Shown here piece after piece: positions 24,726 through 35,071 of a DNA stretch of 64,000 nt. Origin of the DNA: Cololabis saira (lineage: Eukaryota > Chordata > Actinopteri > Beloniformes > Belonidae); NCBI RefSeq assembly GCF_033807715.1, contig NC_084591.1, positions 47,150,368-47,214,367 of the forward strand. The letters run 5' to 3'. Both the position numbers and the translations under genes were made by a program. Below the pieces are notes generated by a model. The model ran no database searches. It had not been told where the DNA came from and saw only the letters and a list, made by a program, of their open reading frames with translations. Each line of letters begins with the position of its first letter. Positions within the stretch are counted from its first letter, which is position 1.

Positions 24726-26023
24726 TAGGGATGGGAATCGAGAACCGGTTCTTGTTGAGTACCGGTTCTTGTTGAGAACCGGTTCCCAGTGTTTCAATTC
24801 CTTGGAATCGTTTGATTTTTTGAAAACGATTCCCTTATCAATTCCAGTGGGCGCGAAAGACGTCACCCAGGAAAATATGGGGGACAAAGCAGCATAAACG
24901 CTCGAAAGTTTGGTTACATTTTACCAAAAAGGATGACAACAGGGCGACAATACTTGCAATGTGGACATTTCAACAAAGGGAGGAAACTGTTAGGACTTGG
25001 GTTGCCACAGGTTGCGGAGGAAAGCTGGGAGCGCGGAGTCGGCCGGTGTTCTGCCGATCCTTGCTCCCTGCCAAGAAATGCTACTTTGTGTAGATTTTCA
25101 AAGTTTGATCGCCACGCCCATCATTTCTTGCACGATTTAAATTCATAATATGGGATGTTGAGTATTTGATCCTTCAAAATAAACTACCCGTGACATGAAT
25201 TGCATTACATTTTGTGAACATTATACGATAAAGAGAAAAAAACAAAAACAATTCTATCGCTTTATTTGATATTCATTCAGTCATTTGCCTTTATTTAAGC
25301 AGGCAGGTCATTAAGAACATTCTTATTTACAATGACGGCCTGGCAAGTGACAAGGACCACTTGGGGGGGAAAGGAAGTGGTTTAGGGAGTAAAACACAGT
25401 AAAATTGTAGCTCTACAAAGGTAGAAAACCATTAGGGAGCATTTTTCTGCAAAAGCAGCAGAAATCGTCAGAACACCGGCGTGTGGCAGGAAGAGCCGCG
25501 GGCTCGGCCACGAGGAGGAGCCGGCAGCTCCGACGGACAGCACGTCAGCTCATGGAGAAGTTAAAGAGCAGTTTACCACTAGCTTCTCCTTTCATCAAGG
25601 CAAGGAAGAGTACCAGGCCAGAATAGATGAATGTTACCAAGCAGTGACTACGTTTGTGGTGTTGAACATGTTACTGGACATTCTTGTGTAATTGCCACAG
25701 AATAATTTGTTGTATTTAGTTAATTTCTACAGAAGAATATTTATTTTATTATTATTATTTTATATTAAATACATATTTTATATTACAAATAATTTTTTGG
25801 TGCCCCCCTGGCTCACCATTGAGGAGCCCAAGGCTGGGGGCGTCTTAACACCTCACTTGTATTTTTTTATTCAAGGATATAAAACAAAGTTGATGCTAAT
25901 TGACCTGTTTGTTCTCCTTTTTTCCAAATGAGAATCGATAAGAGAATCGATAAAGAATCGAATGGTTAAACAGAATCGAAAATGGAATCGGAATCGGAAA
26001 AATCCTATCAATTCCCATCACTA
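24726..26023 (+). mobile_element. Nested hAT-type element with BED zinc-finger remnant
   Basis: Ends TAGGGATGGGAATCG and TCCCATCACTA. Flanks GTAGCAAC (24718-24725) and GCAGCAAC (26024-26031) agree at 7 of 8. At about 24905-24975 the + strand shows VWLHFTKKDDNRAT followed by a broken Cys motif, the start of a BED-type zinc finger as in hAT/ZBED transposases. The rest of the transposase is deleted or decayed, leaving a non-autonomous copy. Confidence 0.8.
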
Positions 26024-26816
26024 GCAGCAACCTTTTTTTTTTTACAATTAAAAAAGCTTCAAATTGCGGAGATCAGCACTGCCTCGCACATATTCCACTG
26101 CTCTTCTGAGCCGCTGCATCCTGACTCCGCTCTGTAGTGTCTTTTTCTCCTAAAGCCTGTGGTGCAGGAGTGTTTTTTCGAGAGAAGAAAATAGTTATGG
26201 GCAGTTGTTGTCGCTCTTTTTTCTTCTGGGCAAAAAGATTCTTATAAACCATGGATTATATCTGAGAACCTGTAATGACCGATTCATCAAAGGTCCCGTT
26301 CTTGAGCTGCTGCTGAAGCTCATTGGTCGTTCTCAGTATTGTTGCTAAGCAACCAATGTTATTGATACAGGAAGTGAAGAAGCGGGGAGACTGTTTAGCC
26401 AATCAGAATGCAGAACACGATGCACAATGGAAATCCATACAGTACCTGCTGAAATGAAGCCTAGGGGGGCATTAATGGGAAGTTACTTTTCATAATAACT
26501 CATTACTTTTTGGTCTAAGTAGCTGAGTTACTAACTGAGTTACTTTTTAATGAAGTAACTAGTAACGGTAACTAGTTACTATTTTTCAGTAACTAGCACA
26601 ACACTGCCCACAATGCATCATGAAAAGTAGTGTACAAGTGATGGTTACTGTTATGCGTTGGCATGCCGACAAAAAGGGAGAAACACAGATGCAGGTAAGA
26701 GTCTTTAATAGAGAGGGTCCCACATCTCGCGTTCCCTCGTCGGCCTGGGACAGGTGGGTCGCGGTGCCCGGGCCTGGCGGGGCTCGCCGTGCAGCCTGGG
26801 GTGCCTTCTGGCGGTG

Positions 26817-26876
26817 CTGGACCCCCCCGGGGAGGGGGAAACGGTGCTGGACCCCCCGGGGAGGGGGAAACGGTGC
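26817..26876. repeat. 29-bp direct repeat, GC-rich
   Basis: GGTGCTGGACCCCCC... GAGGGGGAAAC is present twice in tandem, inside a GC-rich stretch (26700-26900). Frames across 26586-27174 are compositional; no domain is recognised. The surrounding 26607-27388 shows nothing else I can name. Confidence 0.7.
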
Positions 26877-27388
26877 ATGATTGTGCGTCTGTGTCGGTGA
26901 GAATGCGGTGTGGAAGGGTCCTGCCATGGAGGATTTGAGCCTCCATTGGCAGGACAACAAAACTTAATAATTTATTAGTATTATTATTATAACAAGGATG
27001 GTTATTAATATTATTGTTATTGGCGGGGGGTTTTCTCCCTAGTTTTGATTCAGTCTCAGGGACCTGAAATGGTTGTTGTTTGTGTCTCTGCCTGTTCTCG
27101 CGTCTGTTTGTTTTTTCTCTTACAGATCTCCAAGGCTTGTGTGCCCGTTGTGCGTTTCCCTGTGTTTTTCTCATTTAAGACTAGCAGCGGATGTCACCCG
27201 TCACCCACCCCCCCCCCCCCTTCACATTTAATGAAAGAAAATAAGAAAAATATATATATATGATATATTAAAATATATATGATGTATTAAAATATATAAG
27301 ATATATATTATATATTAAAAATGCATATATGCCTTAGATTTTTACCAACTTTGTATTAACCATTAATATATATGCAGACAAAAAAAAG

Positions 27389-27526
27389 AATTGGATTCTG
27401 AGTTTTACAGGTAGCCAATGGAGCGACGCTAACACTGGAGAGACGTGTTCTCTCCTGCTGATTCCTGTCAGCACTCTGCTGCTGCATTTTGGATCAGCTG
27501 GAGCCTATTCAGCAAATTACTTGGAC
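27389..27526 (-). mobile_element. L2 LINE internal fragment
   Basis: Matches the ORF2 C-terminal region of the 13.4 kb element (AATTGGATTCTGAGTTTTAC ... CAGCAAATTACTTGGACA). Neither the 3' tail nor 5' parts are present, so it is an internal scrap, perhaps left by a deletion. Confidence 0.75.
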
Positions 27527-28054
27527 AACATGTCACATGATCAGTGTTATTTTTATCTTATTTGTGAGGACATTAAAATCGGTTATTCAGCAATGATATA
27601 TGCCAGTGGTGACCTGTAATGTATAATCTGTGCAACAGCAGTCATGCAATGAACAGCACTGACCTCATTAGTGTTTGAAGTTGTATTGTTCTTAGCATAC
27701 GAGTTGCTACATAGTGACATACACCATTGGAATATACCTAGGTATTCAGACTGATTTCACAAACATTTGTAAAACAATGGGTTGCTCTCAGTAGCATCGA
27801 TAATTCGAGCGTGGTACAGTGATAGGATGCCACGCAATTTAACTCATTCTTTTCACTTCATTCACTATGCAACAATATCACGACATCCCAGTTTAACTTA
27901 AAACAGTTAAAGTCCAAATGCAAAAAAGAGAGGGAGGGAGCAGAAGAGAGAGAGAGTAAAAAAAAGTCAAATATTCCCCACAGATTTATAAGAGGGTAGG
28001 GGGATTTGATATCTTACCTTAAGATGAACTTGCATAATTAATCCATCAATGAAT

Positions 28055-28960
28055 AATTCAGATTCAGAATACTGTATTAGTCCCAAAAGGGCAATTCATT
28101 TCTACAGTCGGCCTGTCCATAGCAACAATACAACAAACAGCCAATATCCACCATCACATCAGCAACAACAACCACAACCAGTGACAGCACAGCAGGATGC
28201 AAATACTTCATGGTTCACAGTTTACAATAGTTCATGGTAAGATAACTTCAAGATTCATTCAGCAAATTGTGCATTTAGCAGCCTTATGGCAGATGGGATA
28301 AAATAATTTGCATAGCGGTTTGTTTTCCGCACCGGCACATAATAATGCCGACCTGAGGGCATAGTTAAAGGAGCTTGAGGCCGGATTGTGGCAAGATTTA
28401 TGAAAAAAATCCGTATACGTTTTAAGTTTTCTAGTAATAATGTCAGATGAAGCGTTCCAAACCAAAAAGAATGAGACCTCTAGTGTATCTCTCCCTTGCC
28501 TTGAACAGGTTGTGTGCTGCAAAATGTGCTGCAATTCGGGCCCAAATTTCCCGCGCTGTCCTGCGGATGTGACGTCACATGACGCTGCATGTACGTTCTC
28601 CCCGTTCTCCCGTGCCGGCTTCACTGTTGGCTGCAGTACCCCTGACGGCCGTCGTGGTGAAGGGTGGCGCTAGAGAGTCTCATTTCTTAAAAGGAGCCTC
28701 AAGCTCCTTTAAGTGACTGGCCCGAGCAGGATCAGGGTGGGATAGTTTCCTGTCTGCTTTCTGCACCAGCCGTGCTCTCCAGAGAGAGCAGAGGTCTTTA
28801 AGCAAACTCTGATAATGTCATTCAGACACTTCTTCTCTTTCATAGATAGACCACCAAACCAACATATAAAAGAAAATAATAAAAGACTCTCAATAAAAGT
28901 TTGATAAAAGGTACACAAGATATTTCTGCTGATACCAAAAGAGTTGAGTTTCCTCAGCAG
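28055..28960 (-). mobile_element. LINE 3' region with RT-downstream fragment
   Basis: The minus frame 28709-28918 (MCTFYQTFIESLLLFSFICW) resembles the RT-adjacent segment also seen at 8447-8692. Toward lower coordinates follow a decayed C-terminus (FYPICHKAAKC) and a 3' end starting 'attcagattcagaatactgt'. Stops break it several times. Confidence 0.5.
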
Positions 28961-29243
28961 ATGGATCCTTTGGTTTTGCTGGCTTTACAATGCCGTCAGT
29001 GTTTTCATTGAATTTCAATTGCGAGTCAAACTAATGTAATGCAACGTTAATGCCGAGGCCTCAAACTGGCAAAATCATTCACAAGTTCATCTGGGTCCAG
29101 TGATTTGACGACAGCAGGCTCAATAGCCATTAACATGAGATGCGTCAGTCTGTATTTCGACAAAGTGGTCCTCAGGTATGTTTTGACTCTTTTTAAAACG
29201 GAGAAAAATCTCTTGTTTGATGCAGTGTTCTTCTCTCTGTTCT

Positions 29244-29855
29244 CGTGGGTGGCTTGTAGCTTGCATTACGGAGCACAAGTCTTTCCCCGACCCTGCACCC
29301 CAACCTGGGACTTGCTGATTGGGCCGGAGCTTCGGGAGCTGCGTGCTGGCCTGCGGTCCCCACCCCTGGTCATCCCGTTGCTGCCCCCCCCTTCTCCTCC
29401 CTTTTCTCTCTTTTGTCCTGCAGGTGGCCATGGGTGGCTTGTAGCTTGCATTACGGAGCACAAGTCTTTTCCTGACCCTGCACCCCAACCTGGGACTTGC
29501 TGATTGGGCCGGAGCTTCGGGAGCTGTGTGCTGGCCTGCGGTCCCCACCCCCGGTCATCCCGTTGCTGCTTCCACCTGCCTGCTGTGCTGTTGCCGTCCC
29601 TGACCCACCAGTCTGGCCCTCGGCAGGAGGGTCCCCCCTGATGAGCCTGGTCCTGCTCAAGGTTTCTTCCCTCCTAAAGGGGAGTTTTTCCTTGCCACTG
29701 TTTGGCTTAAGGTTTTTCTCCCACTAGGGGAGTTTTTACCTGCCATTGTTTATGTAATAACTGCTCGGGGGTCATGTTCTGGGTATGGGTCTCTGTAAAG
29801 CGTCTAGAGACAACTCTGTTGTATTAGACGCTATATAAATAAAATTGAATTGAAT
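29244..29855 (+). mobile_element. L2 LINE 3' UTR copy with the doubled block
   Basis: In inverted orientation, almost base-for-base the last 610 bp of the 13438-18710 element, including its two tandem GC-rich blocks and private variants such as ACCCCCGGTCATCC. It ends in TAAAATTGAATTGAAT. 5'-truncated and non-coding. Confidence 0.88.
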
Positions 29856-30057
29856 ATCGAAAATCGATTGAATTAAGAAGAAAAGCATATCCTACCTCTA
29901 CCTCTGCATCTACAGTAGCCACAAGTACAGTGATGGGGGTTCCTCCAAAAGTCCACTATCATCTCCCAAGTCAATATCTGTACCAAAAGAAAAGTCACAA
30001 GTATATTTGTTTCTTTGTTTTTTCGAACAATTTAATAATATGCTATACAGGGCTTTC

Positions 30058-30092
30058 ACGTGACGTCACCAAACGCGGAAGTCGCCATTACG
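30058..30092 (+). promoter_or_regulatory. Promoter-like CRE/ETS/YY1 cluster in the left terminal repeat
   Basis: TGACGTCA (30061-30068), CGGAAGT (30076-30082) and GCCATTA (30084-30090) lie about 105-135 bp before the THAP ATG. These are CREB/ATF, ETS and YY1-like sites often found in TATA-less vertebrate promoters. The inverted right end keeps TGACGTC. Motif match only. Confidence 0.45.
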
Positions 30093-30194
30093 GAGATATA
30101 CCCCCCACCCCCCCAGACCAAAACAAAGCCAGAGCGTATGAGAGACTGCACATTTCTGCTCCTTCATAAACCGTAATCACAATCCGCGTGGAAA

Positions 30195-30411
30195 ATGGTC
30201 AATTATTGCCGTGTGTACGGTTGTACAAATCGGTCTGACCGAGAAAAACACCTGGAGTTTTACAGACTTCCAAAAGTTATCACAAATCAGGGAGATACTT
30301 GCCGAAACTTATCAGAAGAAAGGAGACGTCTGTGGCTTGCTGCACTGAAACAGAACTTCACGGGCAAGAATCTTGACAACATTCGTGTTTGTTCTTCACA
30401 TTTCTTGTCAG
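30195..30411 (+). CDS. THAP-domain first exon
   Basis: An ATG-initiated exon of 72 codons plus one base, ending at a GTAAGT donor (phase 1). It holds a complete-looking C2CH THAP zinc finger: C5, C10, C66, H69, with P26, W47 and F70 at the usual conserved places. THAP domains bind DNA in THAP proteins and in P-element-, Kolobok- and ISL2EU-type transposases. The start is supported by the usual M-x-x-x-C spacing. No later exon in this element continues it, so it is either a fossil or relies on exons in element B. Confidence 0.8.
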
Positions 30412-30559
30412 GTAAGTGAAAAATAAATATAATAATATAATAATCTACTGTATATTTAGCGTTATTGCTCGCCATGATTTATTCATTTCATAGCAAATAG
30501 TAATTATAGATTATATAATTCTAGATGCAAAATATAAGTTGATCTATTAACGACGTTAC

Positions 30560-30905
30560 CTTAGCTTTCACAATGCACCGTTCATGGAGTTGTTGATACA
30601 TCAGCTCTCTCACCCATCCGCACACCATCTGGTTATATGCTTCCAAACCTTTGTAGGCTTTTAGATCCTCAGCTGTGTATGGGCTTGGGGAAAAAATGAG
30701 GTAATTCACGATGTCAGGATATTTAATCGTTGGCAGAATAGTCGGGTCATCCGTGGTCCACGTTGTTTGCTCCAGCTCGTACGGATCATGGCCACCTAAA
30801 AGGTTTAATTTCTCTTTATACCTCGCCCTTTCTGGAGGACCAAGTCTTCCCGGTATCTGGTATCTTCCCCACGTTTTGCCGAGGTTTTCCGTGGTTTTGA
30901 CATGG
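30560..30905 (-). pseudogene. Exon of SWIM/YqaJ-type companion protein (DPYEL...YPDI...LKAYKGLEAYN)
   Basis: On the minus strand the frame reads ERARYKEKLNLLGGHDPYEL, then LPTIKYPDIVNYLIFSPSPY, then LKAYKGLEAYNQMVCGWV, then a GTAACG donor after 30560. I associate this order with the N-terminal region of fish and invertebrate proteins that go on to a SWIM zinc finger and a YqaJ exonuclease domain. An ATG at about 30903 is out of frame with it, so either a one-base change broke the start or the true first exon is elsewhere. No later exon is present. Confidence 0.6.
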
Positions 30906-31257
30906 TCAAATTTTACATGTTAGCCGCTTTGTTGTTGTTCAACCTCCAGCCCTCCACAGCCTCCACTCTGCCTACAAATAATGCCGCCGCTATGGCTGCC
31001 GGGTCGCATTACCGCCCATTTCGTGACGTCGGTGAAAACCCTGTATACACGAATCCAGCAAAACCCGGAAGTCGAGCGGCCGCCATTACTGCGGTGGCGC
31101 CTCCGCTCCTCCGCTCCAGCCCATAGACATATATACGTAGGCTATATATCCATGCTCCGCTCCCATGGATATATTACTCCGCTCCCTGCCAGGCTCTCTT
31201 AATGTATTTGTATCATCGGAAAACTCCTGTCCCGGTCACGTGCATTTGTTTTGATAG

Positions 31258-31559
31258 TGAATGAAGACGGGACAGACTTTTCTGTTTCACCAAGTGAACA
31301 GACGGAACGCAAAAAAAAGATGTTAAACTGCTGGAAAGGAACTGGAATTTACCGGGATACCTTAAACAAGGAAGCCAGAGAGCGGTATATGGAGAAAATA
31401 ATGATTATTAACGGTCTGGATCCATATGAAATCACTACTAAAGAATGGAGCCCCGATGAGGATTTACTGCCGCAGTTCTGCACAACCCACGTCTTACTAC
31501 CTTGTTTAGTGTTTGGCAGTTGCTTTGGTAAATGTTTGACTCGCCATGTGTTTCAATAA
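31258..31559 (+). pseudogene. Companion-protein exon (ERYMEK...GLDPYEI...)
   Basis: After a TTTGATAG acceptor the frame reads VNEDGTDF..., KGTGIYRDTLNKEARERYMEK and GLDPYEITTKEW, aligned with YKEKLNLLGGHDPYELEQTTW in element A. After DLLPQ it degenerates: where YPDI-NYL should follow it has FCTTHVLLPCLVFGS and then a stop. The acceptor phase (1) would fit the donor of the THAP exon at 30411, but that may be chance since the two genes are normally separate. It is likely a fossil. Confidence 0.55.
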
Positions 31560-32179
31560 ATTTGTATAATAGTACAACATACAGCACATCTTTTTTATTA
31601 CTCTTACTTCTCTTTTCTTTTTTTTTTACCGCTATATTATGCTGAAGAGGCTCCGAGGCGTGAGCAATATTTTTCTTTTCCTCGTGAGATTATTTTTTTC
31701 CTTTGCAGCTACAAATAGAGTTAATATTTTTTCCTCAACAAACTAGTTTTATCTGCAGATTGGGGTTATGTATGTATGTCTTCTGTATCATCCGGAGCTG
31801 AGATAGTTCTGCCCTTCAATTAGAGACCTGTAATTGCGTTTTTTTTGGTCATCGGACGCCAGGCGATCAATAAAATATTCTTGGATACCTAAAATAAAAC
31901 ATAAACAGGTGTTTTTTTTAATCACGTAGCCTTTCCATAATGATTACATTTCGCGCTGCTAACGTCACACGTAACGTATGCTATATTACAGTGTTTAATC
32001 ATACACTCCCTTATCTCCCTATTCCTCTATTCTTTCCTGCTTATCGCTCAAACAAATCATTATTTATAAATTAACATCAGCATTAATTTAAGATACCTTC
32101 ATTATTTATGGAAGGCCACTGTCTAACATCATCAATCCAGCTATAATGATGCTGTAGAGCGTCAGGTTACAATAACAGC

Positions 32180-32213
32180 GCTGCGGTGGCAGATTGACAC
32201 CTGCCACCGCAGC
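32180..32213. repeat. 13-bp perfect hairpin in the right arm of element B
   Basis: GCTGCGGTGGCAG, an 8-base loop, then CTGCCACCGCAGC. A strong YY1-like AAGATGGCGGC follows at 32229-32239, reading toward the element interior on the minus strand. Confidence 0.85.
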
Positions 32214-32270
32214 AATGGCGCCGCCGCAAGATGGCGGCGTACACAAACCGGTCGTCGGATTCGTGTATAG

Positions 32271-33516
32271 GGGTCAAAGACGTATAAGGCCTTTGAGTAG
32301 CCCATTTTTAAAATACTTAAAATAAAGATAATTTTGGCCATTTTCCAAACATTTGAAATGTAGTGTACACATACATGTATGTGAAAACTTCAAACAATGG
32401 TATTTTAGTGTTTTTAAACCTTTAAACCGTTATTTGGGGCGACCGTAATTCTCAAATCTCAAAATTAATAGATTTCCATAACCAAATTTATATTTTAATA
32501 AGTATCAGTAATTAAATTAACTGTTCAAGAAAGAGACACATGTTTCCTTTCATTTTTTGAAAACCATTTTTAAATACATTCTATCCATAATGGCAGTGTC
32601 ACCCTCTTACTTACTCTAAAATTCATAAAACTGATTTAAAATGTGTACAAGGTGTATCCACTTATGCATGCTATACCAATAATTTATATTTTAACCAAAA
32701 CTGATAGACATTCAATTTTGAATTTGATACAGAATTGCCATTTGTTGGTTACCCCACATGACAGGTGGTCACCCCACATGATGCTTTCAAGTTTAATCAA
32801 ATATAACAGGCTAACAGTTAGCTATATGATCTAAGCTAGCTACTTCTCACCACAAATCACTAACAAATTTACCTTCAAAATATAGATTTGCAAATAAAAC
32901 TAATTATTTACAGTTTTAGGGTGGTCACCCCACATGATATCAAAATGTGACGTATACACTGCAGCAGTTAGAAAGAGGATTTATTTGTAAAGGAGAGAGA
33001 GACTGCTGACCTGCAGGTTGTCTCTCTGGGACCCTCATGGAGTAACTGGCTGATGCAACATCCTCTTTGAGATGATTGTCAATATAAAAGTCCCTCAATT
33101 GTATTTTTTTCATGGTCACCCCAGATGATAATTCAGACAATGAACATATTCGGACAAGATTAGTTTGTGTATTATGATTGAAATGTGTGTACAAATGTTC
33201 CATAACTTTGTCAATAAATCTAAATCAAGTTTGAAAGTATGCCCAATAGGGCAAACATTATTTTTAAATTGTTTTAATGTGATTTAAAACCAGTTGTCCA
33301 AACCAAAGTCAAGGCCGGACGGTCACCCCACATGATGTTTTCACACTTCAGATGGCAGAAAATGACCAATAACCAACATGTTTAAATAAAATAAGAGTGG
33401 GCACATGTAGAAGGAACGTAGTAGACATACATGTTATATTTTTTATTCATTTTTATGTTTATTATTAGGTAAAAAGTTCCATCGGACAGAAAAAGTAAGC
33501 GTCACGTCTTTGACCC
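32271..33516. mobile_element. Inverted-repeat element with recurring TCACCCCACATGAT motif (element C)
   Basis: The ends GGGTCAAAGACGT and ACGTCTTTGACCC are exact 13-bp complements, flanked by ATAG on both sides (32267-32270, 33517-33520). No transposase is seen. The interior is A/T-rich and holds the motif GGTCACCCCACATGAT or close variants at about 32749, 32769, 32923, 33114 and 33321. Superfamily unknown. Confidence 0.7.
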
Positions 33517-34553
33517 ATAGGCTACTGACATTGAATAAAAACACTGACGAGATGAGGAGGAGGACGTGGTCGTCCAGGTTCTTCTCCTCCGGCCGGGGAG
33601 CAGCTGCCCCGTCAGGCCACACATGACACACACCGACCATGGAGGAGTCTGGACAAGTTTACATTTTACCGGCGTGGCATTAATTAAGCCGTAAAATAAA
33701 TATACGTAGACGTTGTGAAAAGAGCAACACGTGGACATCAGCCGCGATGACCACACAGTATAAATGATTTATCATGCAAAAAATACTGAAAAATATGAGT
33801 TTTACAGAGGCAGTAATGTAAAAATGTAAAAAAAATAATAATAAAAAAGTCAGTAATTCCTTTATTCCCGTCATTACGAGGCGATCTCATCAATTTAACG
33901 TTACATTTAAAAACAAAAGCTGACAAGAGACTAATAACAGACTTTAACTATCATAAAGTTAAACTAACTCGATGTGACCAAACAAAAACTCACCTTTGAG
34001 CCGTGTTTTCCACTTTTCTGAGTGATTTTTCCGCCGAACGGCTTAGTTAACTTTCAGCCATGCTCGTTCCCGAGACACACATGACCGCGCTTTGCGAGTG
34101 CGCGGACACAGCCGTGACGTCACGCCCAGAAAGAGACTTTTCTGGTCGTTATAAAACATTTTTGACGGATATAAAGTCCATGACTTAAAAATATAGAATA
34201 CAAAGATTAGTAATTGCCGGTGATTACAGCTGGAGGTTCCTGTGAACAGTTTTAGAGGCTTCTCTTTTACTATTGCGGTCTATGGGAAAAAAGCTTTCTG
34301 GGCCCCATGGGGTTTTTTGTTGCAGTACCGCGGATGGCCACTGGAAAAAATCGGCGTGCCTTCTGAGTGGAGACCGGGGGCCTGAGCCGCACACTGACAC
34401 ATGTGGTTAAACAGGGAAGTTTCAATATCCGTTTAGGACCTAAATGCATCCCAGTCCGACCTCCATGCCCCCCCCCGGTCCCCTGAGCCCCCCCCCCCCC
34501 GCCCTTTAGAGCGCTCACCTCACCACCGCCGTCTCTGCTGTCCCTGTCCGACC

Positions 34554-34808
34554 ATGGAGGAGTTGGCCAGAGAGAGCATCAGCCTGCTGGCGTCAGCCTC
34601 GGCCAAGCCGCTGCTGGGGCCCCGGCTGGGCTCCAGGGGGCCCCGGCTGGGCTCCAGGGGGCCCCAGCTGGGCTCCACGGGGGCCCGGCTGGGCTCCGCG
34701 GGGGCCGTATTCATCATGCTGAAGTCCGCCCTGGGCGCCGGGCTGCTCAACTTCCCCTGGGCCTTCCAGAGAGCCGGCGGCATCCGCAGCGCCGTGGCCG
34801 TGGAGCTG
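34554..34808 (+). CDS. slc38a8: slc38a8 exon 1 (sodium-coupled neutral amino acid transporter 8)
   Basis: First coding exon of an SLC38-family (amino acid/auxin permease fold) plasma-membrane transporter. The start is the ATG in a strong Kozak context (GACCATGG). The exon gives 85 codons and ends exactly at CTG before a GTGAGC donor (phase 0). Residues 1-48 form a cytosolic tail rich in Gly, Arg and Ser. From about residue 50 the signature [13 protein letters not shown] of TM1 is clear and, as I recall the human proteins, resembles SLC38A8 (whose tail is also short) more than SLC38A7. SLC38A8 is known as a glutamine-type transporter linked to foveal and optic-nerve development in humans. The tail contains four copies of a 21-bp repeat (34617-34700). 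No TATA box is obvious; the upstream 100 bases are C-rich. Confidence 0.9.
34617..34700 (+). repeat. Four 21-bp repeats inside slc38a8 exon 1
   Basis: Four tandem 21-bp units, GGGCCCCGGCTGGGCTCC plus three bases, at 34617, 34638, 34659 and 34680. The first two are identical and the others drift. Because 21 is divisible by three, the frame is kept and the cytosolic tail gains about four heptads of the type GPRLGSR. A change in unit number would lengthen or shorten the tail by seven residues without breaking the gene. Confidence 0.9.
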
Positions 34809-35071
34809 GTGAGCCGCGTCTTCTCCGTTTCTGCTCCGCGCTGCATTCAGGGACGGCTCTAATTAGGGTTTCCACCTTTCAGAAATAGAAATAAGGGACG
34901 CTCTGATTTCAGCAGCGCAGGCGCCAAAAAAAGGGACATCCCCAAAACTTCTAAACTGCATGGAAATGTGTTTATTTTATATGAAAAAACAAGTTTAAAG
35001 TGCTTTAATAGCATTGAACTTGCATGACTGTACAGACAGCCAACCATACTGAAATATCCTCCTATGCTATG

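Larger units (their letters stand above)
24301..26606. mobile_element. hAT-type element carrying a second hAT element
   Basis: Left end CAGTGTTGGGACTAACG and right end CAGTAACTAGCACAACACTG, flanked by CCCACAAC (24293-24300) and CCCACAAT (26607-26614), a 7-of-8 match. Eight-base duplications mark hAT transposition. Inside are a long (GT)n run (24488-24576) and the 1.3 kb element at 24726-26023. No hAT transposase catalytic core is visible. Confidence 0.85.
30047..31044. mobile_element. ISL2EU-like DNA element with THAP and companion exons (element A)
   Basis: Inverted ends ACAGGGCTTTCACGTGACG and the complement of ACAGGGTTTTCACCGACG, about 20 of 23 bases alike, with AT on both outer sides (30045-30046, 31045-31046). 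It contains a THAP-domain exon reading right and an exon of a DPYE/YPDI-type protein reading left. ISL2EU elements, as I recall them, have short AT duplications and encode a THAP-bearing transposase plus a YqaJ-nuclease protein. The catalytic exons of both genes are missing, so this is a deletion derivative. The superfamily name is an inference. Confidence 0.6.
31047..32266. mobile_element. Second inverted-repeat element with companion-protein exon (element B)
   Basis: The ends ACACGAATCC and GGATTCGTGT are exact complements, and the next 70 bases of each arm also resemble one another (GCCGCCAT, TGCTGCGGTGGC or TACTGCGGTGGC). AT stands on both outer sides, shared with its neighbours. Inside is an exon at 31258-31540 related to the minus-strand exon of element A. 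Classed with ISL2EU-like elements by that exon only. Confidence 0.5.

Noticed and set aside
26586..27174. 193-codon and 124-codon minus frames
   Set aside because: GC-rich composition and a 29-bp tandem repeat explain them; no domain is seen.
30902..31202. Short + strand frames MVKFYMLAALL... and MPPLWLPG...
   Set aside because: They lie opposite the companion-protein exon and across the joined terminal repeats, with no recognised domain.
33443..34070. Possible minus-strand gene with CRE-like promoter near 34113 and first exon at about 34060
   Set aside because: The ATG at about 34061 meets a stop after four codons and no following exon could be recognised.
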